A stretch of DNA of 64,000 bases from JAWLHU01 sp041690255 (GTDB lineage Bacteria > Bacillota > Sulfobacillia > Symbiobacteriales > Symbiobacteriaceae): positions 310,001 through 374,000 of the forward strand of contig JAWLHU010000002.1 in NCBI GenBank assembly GCA_041690255.1, written 5' to 3'. How positions within the stretch are numbered: position 1 is the stretch's first letter; every line of letters begins with the position of its first letter. The notes under the pieces are model-generated. The model had not been told where the DNA came from. It was given only the letters and a program-made list of their open reading frames with translations, and did no database searches. Both the position numbers and the translations under genes were made by a program. Shown here in pieces: positions 37,864 through 45,252 of the stretch.

Positions 37864-37972
37864 GCGAGCCGATTCTTTGCCGGAAGCTCTTGCAGGAAAG
37901 CCCGCTTTCCGAGAGAATCAGGAGGAGGGGTCTGCTCGTAGGATCGCAGGACTGCAGGAGGGATTCTTACGC

Positions 37973-38185
37973 ATGAAGGCGGAAGTGGGTTCCAGCTATC
38001 GCCTCGTCCGTGACTATGAGGTCCGGGACGAGAAGACCGGCACCCTGAAGCACCTGATTCGCAAGGGTGAGGTTGTTAAGGTCAAGAAGATCGAGGCCGA
38101 ACTGGACCGGATCTACCTGGAGGGCGTGCCGTTGCCGGCGGCCCTGGCAGCCTTCCAGATGCACATCCAGCCGGCAGAGGAATAA
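37973..38185 (+). CDS. Small conserved-looking hypothetical protein
   Basis: 70 residues from ATG 37973, preceded by CAGGAGGG about 10 bases upstream. It is charged and compact: SSYRLVRDYEVRDEKTGTLK, HLIRKGEVVKVKKIEAELDR and a hydrophobic C-terminus, likely a small beta-rich fold. It has its own hairpin terminator and no recognised family. The upstream ORF extension to 37877 is not preferred. Confidence 0.65.
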   Translation: MKAEVGSSYRLVRDYEVRDEKTGTLKHLIRKGEVVKVKKIEAELDRIYLEGVPLPAALAAFQMHIQPAEE

Positions 38186-38193
38186 GTGTGGGC

Positions 38194-38607
38194 CTAGCGG
38201 GGCAGACCGAGCGGATCGCCGGTCTGCCCCTTTGCTGCCTTGACCATGACCAGCAGGGTGAGCAGGGTGACCAGCAGCCCGGCCCAGCGGAAGAGACCGG
38301 CGGTGAAGTGCCAGAGCTCGTTCACGGCGGGCAGGCCGGTGGCAAACCAGGCCAGGTAGAGCCCCTTGGCGATCAGGGCGATCACCAGCAGCAGACCGTT
38401 GGCCTGAAGTGCCCAGGCAAGGCCGGCCCGGGCGTGGTGGTGGATGAAGGGGGAGCGCCCCCGGCTGATCAGCCAGAGCACCCCGGCCACCAGCAATCCG
38501 CTGGGGACGGTGAAGACCCAGTCAGGTACGACGAGGGCGACAATGGGCACCCGCATGGCGCCCAGGTAGCAGAGGACGGCGGCAATCCGCTCAACCAGGC
38601 GTGGCAA
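38194..38607 (-). CDS. DUF4870-like small membrane protein
   Basis: About 137 residues with three membrane helices: VPIVALVVPDWVFTVPSGLL, LAWALQANGLLLVIALIAKG and FRWAGLLVTLLTLLVMVKAA. The order 'CYLG...P', then FIHHHARAGLAWALQANGLL, matches DUF4870/Tic20-like proteins. TTG 38607 is the likely start because GGAGGTG lies 7 bases upstream; the longer frame to 38682 would overlap a perfect inverted repeat. That repeat puts the Shine-Dalgarno in a hairpin arm. Confidence 0.75.
   Translation of the reverse strand: MPRLVERIAAVLCYLGAMRVPIVALVVPDWVFTVPSGLLVAGVLWLISRGRSPFIHHHARAGLAWALQANGLLLVIALIAKGLYLAWFATGLPAVNELWHFTAGLFRWAGLLVTLLTLLVMVKAAKGQTGDPLGLPR
38199..38233. terminator. Bidirectional terminator at a convergent junction
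   Basis: GGGGCAGACCG and CGGTCTGCCCC pair perfectly, followed by TTT on the plus strand. It overlaps the last codons of the leftward DUF4870-like gene. Confidence 0.85.
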
Positions 38608-38612
38608 AAGAT

Positions 38613-38647
38613 GACACCTCCGGAAGGTAGCTTCTCCCGGAGGTGTC
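38613..38647 (-). promoter_or_regulatory. Hairpin with the next gene's ribosome binding site in its arm
   Basis: On the minus strand GACACCTCCGG pairs perfectly with CCGGAGGTGTC around GAGAAGCTACCTT, followed by ATCTTTT. It lies just after the anti-sigma gene (stop at 38660) and can be its terminator. The 3' arm contains GGAGGTG, the binding site for TTG 38607, so the same hairpin would block translation of that gene in read-through RNA. Confidence 0.75.
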
Positions 38648-38659
38648 TCGCGCATGCGA

Positions 38660-39880
38660 TCAGGGGATATACCAGCCGCCAAAGACGGTCAGCTCGACGG
38701 TGCTGACCACCTTGAGGGTGACCGGGTCGATCAGGTCGATGCCCTCGTAGTGGCGGCCGTAGATCCAGTCTTCCCGCCATTCGATGGCGTCATAGCGGGG
38801 GGTGGCGGCGCTCTGGCGCAGCACCTGGCCGGTTTTCGCGTCCCGAACGGCGAGGCCGCCCTGTGAGGTCGCGATCAGCAGCCTGTCCCCCTTTGGATTC
38901 ATGGTCATGCTGGCGGTCAGGGACTCATCCGCCAGATCCAGGCTGATGTTGCCCCGGGCCAGGTCGATTGCCGTGAGCCGGCCCAGGCCTCTGACGTAGA
39001 GCGTGGCGCCATCCGACGTGAGGAGGAGTTGCGAGAGGGCATCGAAGCCGGAGGGCAGCCTGTGGGCGGTGAGCAGGCTGCGAGTCTCCGTATCGACCAT
39101 CTTCACGTAGGTCCCGGTGTCGATTTTGGCCAGCAGGTAGGCGTAGCGACCGTCGGGGGAGAGGATCCCCTTCAGGACCGTCCCCTCCTTGGGGGCCGGG
39201 TCCGGGTCGATTTGGCCGGTCGTCAGGTCCAGTCGGTCCAGCACGAAGCCATCGAACGCTTGCTCCTGCCCCGGCCGCATGTAGTTGCGGGCCAGCCAGA
39301 GGGCGGAACCCCGTCGCATGACCGCATCGGCGTTGTCGATGTGCGAGTCCCGATCCTCAAGCAGATGCACGGGCTCTCCGGAGGGTGTGATCTCGTACAG
39401 GTCCCAACTGAGATCGAGCAAGCCGCCCTCGAAGATGCGACCGCCCACGCTGTCCAGTTCCGCCATCTGCCGGGTGGCCCTGCTCGCCAAGTCGACCTGG
39501 AGCAGGAACCGGTCCTGGAGCACGTAGACGGGTTCCGCAACGGCCCTGGCCGGGCGGGGCGCCGGCCCCTGCAGGACGGCAACGAGCAGGAACAGGAGCA
39601 CCGCCGCCACCCCGCCCACCCGGGCGACCAGACCACCCCAGCGGCGAAGCGCAAGCCCGCCCCGCTCTCGGGCAATGGCCTTCGCAATCCGCCCCGTCAG
39701 TTGCGGGCGGTAGTCAGCATGCAGCGCAGCCAGCGCCGCACGGGTCCGCTTGAGGCCGGCGTAGCGCTCCTGGCAGCGGGGGCAGCCCGCCAGGTGCAGC
39801 CGGACGAACTCTTCCTGTGCCGGGCTCAGGTCCCCGGCCACCAGCCCGACCAGCAGCTCCTGCATTTCACCGCACCTCAT
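38660..39880 (-). CDS. Anti-sigma factor fused to a beta-propeller-like domain
   Basis: 406 residues. Zinc anti-sigma domain at the N-terminus (RLHLAGCPRCQERY, His-x3-Cys-x2-Cys), one membrane helix about residues 85-105 (VGGVAAVLLFLLVAVLQ), then a large external domain of WD40/YVTN-like repeats: ILSPDGRYAYLLAKIDTG, QLLLTSDGATLYVRGLG, MNPKGDRLLIATSQGGLAV. The external propeller is a plausible sensor of cell-surface state. ATG 39880 overlaps the end of the sigma gene by 14 bases. The open frame beyond 39880 is antisense to the sigma gene and is not used. Confidence 0.85.
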   Translation of the reverse strand: MRCGEMQELLVGLVAGDLSPAQEEFVRLHLAGCPRCQERYAGLKRTRAALAALHADYRPQLTGRIAKAIARERGGLALRRWGGLVARVGGVAAVLLFLLVAVLQGPAPRPARAVAEPVYVLQDRFLLQVDLASRATRQMAELDSVGGRIFEGGLLDLSWDLYEITPSGEPVHLLEDRDSHIDNADAVMRRGSALWLARNYMRPGQEQAFDGFVLDRLDLTTGQIDPDPAPKEGTVLKGILSPDGRYAYLLAKIDTGTYVKMVDTETRSLLTAHRLPSGFDALSQLLLTSDGATLYVRGLGRLTAIDLARGNISLDLADESLTASMTMNPKGDRLLIATSQGGLAVRDAKTGQVLRQSAATPRYDAIEWREDWIYGRHYEGIDLIDPVTLKVVSTVELTVFGGWYIP

Positions 39881-40433
39881 GTCGCTCACCCCCCTCCAGC
39901 TCGCTGTAGCGCTTCCGGAACTGCTCGCTGCCCCGGGCCACCCGCTTGCGGGCCGCCTCCGGGGAGATGCCGAGAATCGCCGCCACCTCATGGTGCTTGA
40001 ACCCCTCCACCAGGTAGAGCAGGAGGGCAGATGCCGTCTCCTCAGGCAGCCCGGCCAGCACCCGGCGGACCAAGTCCTGCTCGCCCAGGGCCTCGTTGGC
40101 CGGCGGTACAGCGGCGTCGTGCCGCTCCGCCAGGAAGGGGAGGAAGCGGATCAGCTTGCGCCTGCGAAAGAGCATCTTCGCCTCGTTGGTGGCGATCTGG
40201 TACAGCCAGGGGCGCAGGGCCAGCTCGGAGTCGGTCCGCCGGATCGCCAGGTAGGCCTTTACGAAGGTCTCCTGGGTCAGGTCTTCGGCCAGGCCCCGCT
40301 CGCCCACGAGCCGGCGGAGGTACCGGGCGATGGGCGCCTGATAGCGCTCCACAACACTGGTGAAGGCGTTCTCGTCGCCAGCCCGCACGGCGGCGATCAG
40401 CAGTGTCTCGTTGACCAGGGCCTCATCTACCAC
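39867..40433 (-). CDS. ECF sigma factor
   Basis: 188 residues from GTG 40433, with GGGAGGGA 6-7 bases upstream. Region 2: FTSVVERYQAPIARYLRRLV, GLAEDLTQETFVKAYLAIRR, LRPWLYQIATNEAKMLFRRR. Region 4: LAGLPEETASALLLYLVEGF, HHEVAAILGISPEAARKRVA. It forms a two-gene operon with the propeller-type anti-sigma factor and is divergent from the SIR2-like gene, 63 bases away. Confidence 0.92.
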   Translation of the reverse strand: MVDEALVNETLLIAAVRAGDENAFTSVVERYQAPIARYLRRLVGERGLAEDLTQETFVKAYLAIRRTDSELALRPWLYQIATNEAKMLFRRRKLIRFLPFLAERHDAAVPPANEALGEQDLVRRVLAGLPEETASALLLYLVEGFKHHEVAAILGISPEAARKRVARGSEQFRKRYSELEGGERHEVR

Positions 40434-40496
40434 GATCCGATCCCTCCCCTCACCCGTGGAATGCGCAAACATGGCCAAACCGGACAGACTACGCAC

Positions 40497-41438
40497 ATGG
40501 ATGTCTACATTTTCGGGGCGGGCGCCTCCGCGGCCGAGGGCGCACCCACCACTGCTCAGTTTCTCGCCCGGGCCCGCGACTACCTTGGCATGACCGGCGA
40601 TCCGCGCACGGCCGGCGTCTGGCGCTTCCTTACCACGGTCTTCGAGGTGGAGGCGCTTGACCAGATCCCCCCGGTAGATGAGATCATCAGCCTGGTCGAC
40701 TGGTGCCTCCACACGGACCAGGGGCTCGGCCCGGCCTATCCGCCGCGGGCCCTCAGCGAGGTCAGGCGTGACCTGGAATACCTCCTTTGCCAGACCCTCG
40801 ACGCCGCGGTGGACCGGCGCCCGCACGGGAGCGACAGCCCTCATGCCCGCTTTGCGCAAGGGCTGGTGAGCCGCCCCGCGGGCGAATACGCCCTGCTCTC
40901 CCTCAACTACGACACAATGCTGGATGATGCCCTCCTGGCGGCGGGCCTCCAACCCGATTACGCCCTCGATGACCGGGTGGCTGCGCCGCTCTTGCTCAAG
41001 CTGCACGGCTCGCTCAACTGGGCCCACTGCCCGGCCTGTGACCGGATCGAGGTGGCGCGGGAACAGGTGGCCCACCTGCTGCCACGGGTGGCAGGCCTCG
41101 CCTGCTCCCGCTGCGGGAACCCGCACCTGCTCGGGGTGATCATCTCCCCGACCTGGTTGAAGCGCTATACGTTACCACCCCTGGTCCGGGTCTTCGACCA
41201 GGCGCTTGGCGCCATCAGGCGGGCCAGGCGGATCGTCTTCGCCGGCTACTCGCTCCCCCCGGCCGATGTCGCCATCCACCAGGTGATCCGCCGTGGGCTG
41301 CTGACCCGCATCCATCAAGAGCGGCCGGTGGTGGAGGTGATCAACCATCGCCCGTCAGATGAGGTGGTGGAGCGGTTCACCAGGCTCTTTGGCAAAGGGG
41401 TCCGCTTCGACTTCTCCGGCTTTCGTGGCCAACTCTGA
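40497..41438 (+). CDS. SIR2-like NAD-binding protein with zinc ribbon
   Basis: 313 residues. The N-terminus has the NAD-loop VYIFGAGASAAEGAPTT (7-12 GAGASA), then LSLNYDTMLDDAL (136-139) and the SIR2 hallmark LLKLHGSLNWAH (169-175), where the His is catalytic. Two Cys pairs, CPAC (178-181) and CSRC (203-206), make a zinc ribbon as in sirtuins. FAGYSLPPADVAIHQ (about 248) completes the SIR2_2-like core. Proteins of this group include NADases of anti-phage systems and stand-alone enzymes of unknown role; no obvious effector or partner adjoins it. The ribosome binding site is poor (an in-frame ATG at 40461 also lacks one), so it may be weakly expressed or leaderless. Confidence 0.82.
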   Translation: MDVYIFGAGASAAEGAPTTAQFLARARDYLGMTGDPRTAGVWRFLTTVFEVEALDQIPPVDEIISLVDWCLHTDQGLGPAYPPRALSEVRRDLEYLLCQTLDAAVDRRPHGSDSPHARFAQGLVSRPAGEYALLSLNYDTMLDDALLAAGLQPDYALDDRVAAPLLLKLHGSLNWAHCPACDRIEVAREQVAHLLPRVAGLACSRCGNPHLLGVIISPTWLKRYTLPPLVRVFDQALGAIRRARRIVFAGYSLPPADVAIHQVIRRGLLTRIHQERPVVEVINHRPSDEVVERFTRLFGKGVRFDFSGFRGQL

Positions 41439-41544
41439 ATGAGCGTGAAAGCGAAACCCCCTTCGCAATTCATCCTTGACGATATACTATAGGGTAGAAT
41501 ACCTTTCCAGTGGCGTGCATTCGGTCTTCATGGGGGGAGCCCGC

Positions 41545-42426
41545 ATGCGGGCATCGGAGACAACCTGGGGAGCGGTTCTGACCGCTATTTCTGCACTGGG
41601 ATTCAGCACCTTACCGATCTTTGGCATGCTGGCCTACGAGGCCGGTGCCAACGCCCTGACGCTACTGGGCTACCGCTTTCTCCTGGCCGCCATTTTGCTC
41701 TGGGGCTATCTGCTCTGGAGGCGAGTGAAGCTGCCGGACATCAGGACCATGGCCCTGCTGCTGCTCATGGGCGGGGCGGGCTATACGACCATGTCACAGC
41801 TCTATCTCTCATCGGTGGAGGCCGACCGGCTCTCCCCGGCGATCGCGGCCCTGCTGCTCTACACCTATCCGGCGATCGTCGTCCTGCTGGCCTGGCGGTT
41901 CGACGGGTACCACCTGAACCCGCGCAGGGTCGCTGCCCTCCTGCTCACCCTGGCCGGCACCGGCCTGGTCCTCGTCAACCCGGGCGGGCAGGTGCGCTTC
42001 ACCTGGGTGGGCATCGCCCTCGCTCTGGGTGCATCCCTGGTCTATGCAACCTACATCCTCTTCGGCAGCCGGGTCTCCCGGCGGACGACCCCGCTGGTGA
42101 CGACCACCTTTGTGACCACCGCAGCGGCCATCGTCCTGTTGGGGTTCGGGGCGATCTCCGGTCAGTTGCGCCCCATGCAGCCCATGGGCTGGGTCGCGGT
42201 CCTCGGGGCAGCCCTCCTCGCCACGGTGCTGGCGGTGCTTCTCTTCTTCGCCGGCATCGAGCGGCTGGGGCCATCGGGCGCATCGATTATCTCCACCCTG
42301 GAACCGGTCGGGACCGCAGCCCTCTCTGCCCTCCTTTACGGGGAGCGGCTGGGGCTCTGGCAGATCGCCGGCGGGGTGATTGTCCTCGGCTCCATCATCT
42401 GGTTACAGACTCGCACCGACGCCTGA
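41545..42426 (+). CDS. EamA-family (DMT) transporter
   Basis: 293 residues with ten membrane helices in two EamA repeats: WGAVLTAISALGFSTLPIFG, LGYRFLLAAILLWGYLLWRR, AALLLYTYPAIVVLLAWRFD, then ALALGASLVYATYILFGSRV and LEPVGTAALSALLYGERLGL. Family members export amino acids and other metabolites; the substrate is unknown. ATG 41545 follows GGGGGGAG by 5 bases; the longer frame from 41476 covers the AT-rich promoter region (TTGACGATATACTATAG). Confidence 0.9.
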   Translation: MRASETTWGAVLTAISALGFSTLPIFGMLAYEAGANALTLLGYRFLLAAILLWGYLLWRRVKLPDIRTMALLLLMGGAGYTTMSQLYLSSVEADRLSPAIAALLLYTYPAIVVLLAWRFDGYHLNPRRVAALLLTLAGTGLVLVNPGGQVRFTWVGIALALGASLVYATYILFGSRVSRRTTPLVTTTFVTTAAAIVLLGFGAISGQLRPMQPMGWVAVLGAALLATVLAVLLFFAGIERLGPSGASIISTLEPVGTAALSALLYGERLGLWQIAGGVIVLGSIIWLQTRTDA

Positions 42427-42503
42427 CATCCCTACGACATTTTTGAGAGACCGCGTAACCTTTTGTTTTGATCTCCGTTATGATTGACGGAGAATGACAG
42501 GAG

Positions 42504-42561
42504 GTGCGGCTGACGGGGGGGACCGCCTACGCATCGCCTAGACGAAACCGATGAACAGTGG
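42504..42561 (+). other. G7 tract and out-of-frame GTG before the ECF sigma gene
   Basis: The sigma-like frame is open back to 42514 but contains no ATG, GTG or TTG until TTG 42562, which lacks a ribosome binding site and would remove the first conserved residues. GTG 42504, near AGGAG, is in another frame that would join the sigma frame if the seven G at 42515-42521 were six. This may be a slippage switch, or a sequencing or assembly error. Confidence 0.55.
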
Positions 42562-43086
42562 TTGGTAGAGAGGGCCAAGCGCGATCCGGACGCGTTTGGT
42601 GAACTGTATGACATGCACTTTGACCGGATTTACGCGTACATCTACCGCAAGACGGGAGACCGACAAGCGGCGGAGGATCTGACCTCGGAGACTTTTATGA
42701 AGGCGTTGGCCAACATAAAGCGGTACCGGTACACGGGTCAGCCCTTCGCTGCGTGGCTCTACAGAATCGCCTCCAACCTCGTCACCGACTACTATCGGGC
42801 TCGAAAACCGACCTCCAGCCTGGACGAAGGACTGCAAATGGTCGCCACCGGGATCACTCCCGAGGAGGCAGCCGTGGCGGTCGACGACCAGCAGGCGGTG
42901 GTCCGAGCCATCCAAACCCTTTCCCCGGACCAGCAGGACGTGGTGCTCATGCGATTCTCCGGCGACATGAAGCTGAAGGATATCGCAGACGCCCTCGGCA
43001 AGACGGAGGGGGCTGTGAAGGCGCTCATGTTCCGAGCGCTGGGCAGCCTCAAGGGGAAGCTGACCGAAAGCGGGGTGCGACCATGA
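42562..43086 (+). CDS. ECF sigma factor
   Basis: At least 174 residues. Region 2: LVERAKRDPDAFGELYDMHF, RIYAYIYRKTGDRQAAEDLT, QPFAAWLYRIASNLVTDYYR. Region 4: LSPDQQDVVLMRFSGDMKLK, DIADALGKTEGAVKALMFRA. TTG 42562 is only the first standard start codon; conserved-looking residues (LDETDEQW) continue upstream in the same frame, see the G7 tract. TATGAT at 42479-42484 may be the -10 of its promoter. The stop overlaps the next start (ATGA), so it is co-translated with a membrane protein that is probably its anti-sigma factor. Confidence 0.9.
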   Translation: MVERAKRDPDAFGELYDMHFDRIYAYIYRKTGDRQAAEDLTSETFMKALANIKRYRYTGQPFAAWLYRIASNLVTDYYRARKPTSSLDEGLQMVATGITPEEAAVAVDDQQAVVRAIQTLSPDQQDVVLMRFSGDMKLKDIADALGKTEGAVKALMFRALGSLKGKLTESGVRP

Positions 43087-44195
43087 CCAGAGCGTTCGAT
43101 CTCAAGCAACTGATCGCCGAGGAGGCCTCCGGGCCGGCTGAGCGGCGCGCCATGGAGGAGATGGCGTCGCGGCTGGAGGAGGCGCTCCATGAAGATGTTC
43201 CCTATCGCCCGGCCTTCAAGGCCCAGTTGCGGCAGCGGCTGGTGGCCGAGGCGCGCCGGCATGTGGTGCCGTGGTACCGGCGCACGTCGGTGATTGGGTC
43301 GGGCGTGGCGGTTGCGGCCGCAGCCTTCGTCCTCGTCTTTGGGATGAACATGTGGCAGCAGCAGGGGACGACCGAACAACCGCCCGACGCGACGCAGCCC
43401 CCGGCCGTGACGCCGCAGGTGGCGAAGGATCCCACACCGGTGGAGCAGCCGGGGCGGATCAGCCTGGTCAGCGATATCAAGGATGCGCAGCCGGTCTATG
43501 TGCCGGATACGCCGCTGGCGAGCGTCAGCCGGGCGCCCAGTCCGGTCAAGGTGGATCCGAGCAAGGGGCTCGAACTCCAGTACCTGACCGGCCGGCCCGA
43601 TGAGGCTCAGTTCCGCACCATGGCGCAGGGGCTTGCCTTCCGGGGCGAGAGCCGCCGCTCAAGCGAGGGCTATGTGGTCGAAGAGGGCACCCGGAAGCTG
43701 ATCCTGACCGATGATGGCAAGGTGAACTATACAGACAGCGATCCCGAGATCCCGCTTGGCTCTGCCCTGATCGATGCCGAGGGCGCCAAGGCGGTCGCCT
43801 ACCGCTTCCTCGACCGGGCATGGTTGCCGATCCCGGGGCAGGCCGAGGTGAAGGCGGAGACCGGTGGCTTCACCGTGGTCTACACGGAGTACCTGGCGGA
43901 GCGACCGGTGATCAACGCCCAGACGTTGGTGCTGGTCACCGACCGGGGCGGGGTGCTGAAGGCGGAGGCCTATGTCTCGTCCGGGATCAAGCTGAAGGGG
44001 AGCTTCCGGGCGCTGACCGAGGCGGAGGCCTTGGAGGAGGCGAAGGCTCGGGGCGGCTCCTTTGACCGGGCCGACCTGGTCTGGGTCCGGACCAAGGGGG
44101 AGGAGACGGTCTACCTCCAGCCCTACTGGCGGGCCTATGGGACGGATTCGTCGGGACGGGCCGTGGCCCGGTACGTGCCAGCGTTGAAGCGGTAG
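43083..44195 (+). CDS. Membrane-anchored probable anti-sigma / YycH-YycI-like protein
   Basis: 370 residues. A cytoplasmic N-terminus of about 70 residues (LKQLIAEEASGPAERRAMEE), one membrane helix (VIGSGVAVAAAAFVLVFGMN), a Pro-rich linker, then an external domain. This ends in repeats like VYTEYLAERPVINAQTLVLV and TDRGGVLKAEAYVSSGIKLK, which recall the YycH/YycI fold of regulators of the WalK kinase. Position directly after the sigma gene with an ATGA overlap makes an anti-sigma role the best guess. There is no zinc motif of the HxxxCxxC kind, unlike the other two anti-sigma factors in this window. Confidence 0.72.
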   Translation: MTRAFDLKQLIAEEASGPAERRAMEEMASRLEEALHEDVPYRPAFKAQLRQRLVAEARRHVVPWYRRTSVIGSGVAVAAAAFVLVFGMNMWQQQGTTEQPPDATQPPAVTPQVAKDPTPVEQPGRISLVSDIKDAQPVYVPDTPLASVSRAPSPVKVDPSKGLELQYLTGRPDEAQFRTMAQGLAFRGESRRSSEGYVVEEGTRKLILTDDGKVNYTDSDPEIPLGSALIDAEGAKAVAYRFLDRAWLPIPGQAEVKAETGGFTVVYTEYLAERPVINAQTLVLVTDRGGVLKAEAYVSSGIKLKGSFRALTEAEALEEAKARGGSFDRADLVWVRTKGEETVYLQPYWRAYGTDSSGRAVARYVPALKR

Positions 44196-44264
44196 ATTGA
44201 GGCCGTTCGGGAGCCGCTTGCCCTACGTGGGCGGGCGGCTCTATTCGGCTGTTGGCGCGCCTGG

Positions 44265-44612
44265 CCTGGCCCACGGCGCCCGGCCCACGGCGCCCCGCAG
44301 CCCGGCCCACGGCGCCCGGCCCATGGCGGCCGGCCCACGGCCCGGCCACGGTGCCCGGCCCACGGCGCCCGGCCCACGGCGGCCGGCCACGGTGCCCCGC
44401 CCACGGCGCCCGGCCCATGGCGCCCGGCCCACGGCGCCCGGCCCACGGTGCCCCGCCCACGGCGCCCGGCCCATGGCGCTCGGCCACGGCGGCCGGCCCA
44501 CGGCGCCCGGCCACGGCGCCCGGCCCACGGCGCCCGGCCACGGCGCCCGGCCCACGGCGGCCGGTCCACGGCGGCCGGCCCATGGCGCCCGGCCACGGCG
44601 GCCGGTCCGCCT
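44265..44612 (+). repeat. GC-rich minisatellite
   Basis: About 350 bases of imperfect tandem units of roughly 12-15 bases, of the type GGCCCACGGCGCCC, GGCCACGGTGCCC and GGCCCATGGCGCCC. Long frames are open on both strands only because the units contain no stop; there is no credible gene. It begins about 70 bases after the membrane protein gene and ends at an 18-bp inverted repeat. Confidence 0.9.
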
Positions 44613-44614
44613 TC

Positions 44615-44662
44615 GCGCCATTTCTTAACGCTGGGTCGAGCGGTAGCGTTAAGAAATGGCGC
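44615..44662. repeat. 18-bp perfect inverted repeat
   Basis: GCGCCATTTCTTAACGCT (44615-44632) and AGCGTTAAGAAATGGCGC (44645-44662). The GTTAAGAAATGG core and following GAGTTC occur again at 44826-44845 as GTTAAGAAATGGAGTGAGTT. It borders the minisatellite and may be a small transposable element end, a terminator, or a protein-binding site. Confidence 0.8.
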
Positions 44663-44825
44663 GAGTTCCTGTCCGAGGATCGGCCAGACCGGGAGGACAG
44701 GGGAGCATCGGGCGGATTCGACCTCGGTCGACCGGATTCGACGGTCCAGTCCCTGGATCTTTAGAGAGAATCCCCTCCCGCCCATCCTCACGCTCCAAAA
44801 TTTAACTGAGACCTCGGTGTGTGAC

Positions 44826-44846
44826 GTTAAGAAATGGAGTGAGTTC
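44826..44846 (+). repeat. Third copy of the GTTAAGAAATGG element
   Basis: GTTAAGAAATGGAGTGAGTT matches GTTAAGAAATGGCGCGAGTT (44648-44667) with two differences. It precedes the second GC-rich repeat, so each minisatellite is bordered by one such element. Confidence 0.6.
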
Positions 44847-44880
44847 GCCTCAACCCCGAGTGAGCGGCCTCCCCGCCCCC

Positions 44881-44990
44881 CAGCCCGGCCTGCTCGCCCC
44901 ACAGCCAGGCCTCCCGCCCCGCAGCCCGGCCTGCTCGCCCCACAGCCAGGCCTCCCCGCCCCGCAGCCCGGCCTCCCCGACCCACAGCCC
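44881..44990 (+). repeat. Second minisatellite, 41-42 base units
   Basis: Two full copies and one partial copy of a unit starting CAGCCCGGCCTGCTCGCC and containing ACAGCCAGGCCTCCC. No credible gene. Between 45001 and 45252 lies AT-richer sequence with several CGCGCC/GGCGCG words, probably the control region of the methyltransferase gene. Confidence 0.85.
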
Positions 44991-45252
44991 TGGGCCGGGG
45001 GTTTTGCGCGCGCTCGCCCCACAGACGGCATCAGGCGGGGCAGCGGCGCACACCATTGTACAGGGAAGCACGCGCTTCATTAGGAAAACGCGCGGCTCAA
45101 TGGAGATCGCGCCAAAAAAAGTTATCTAACGCGCCAATGACTAGGAGGAAAGTCGCGCCTCGGCGCGAAATACTCCCATACAACACCATTGCCAAACTGA
45201 TTCTCCCCGAGCCGGTATGTGGGGGCCGGGGATTGAGATGGAGGGGCTTCTT

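Noticed and set aside
39879..40496. Upstream extension of the SIR2-like gene
   Set aside because: It is antisense to the ECF sigma gene; the SIR2 core begins at MDVYIFGAGAS.
44197..45031. Long Pro/Arg/Ala/Gly-rich frames on both strands
   Set aside because: Products of GC-rich minisatellite units without stops; no start signals.
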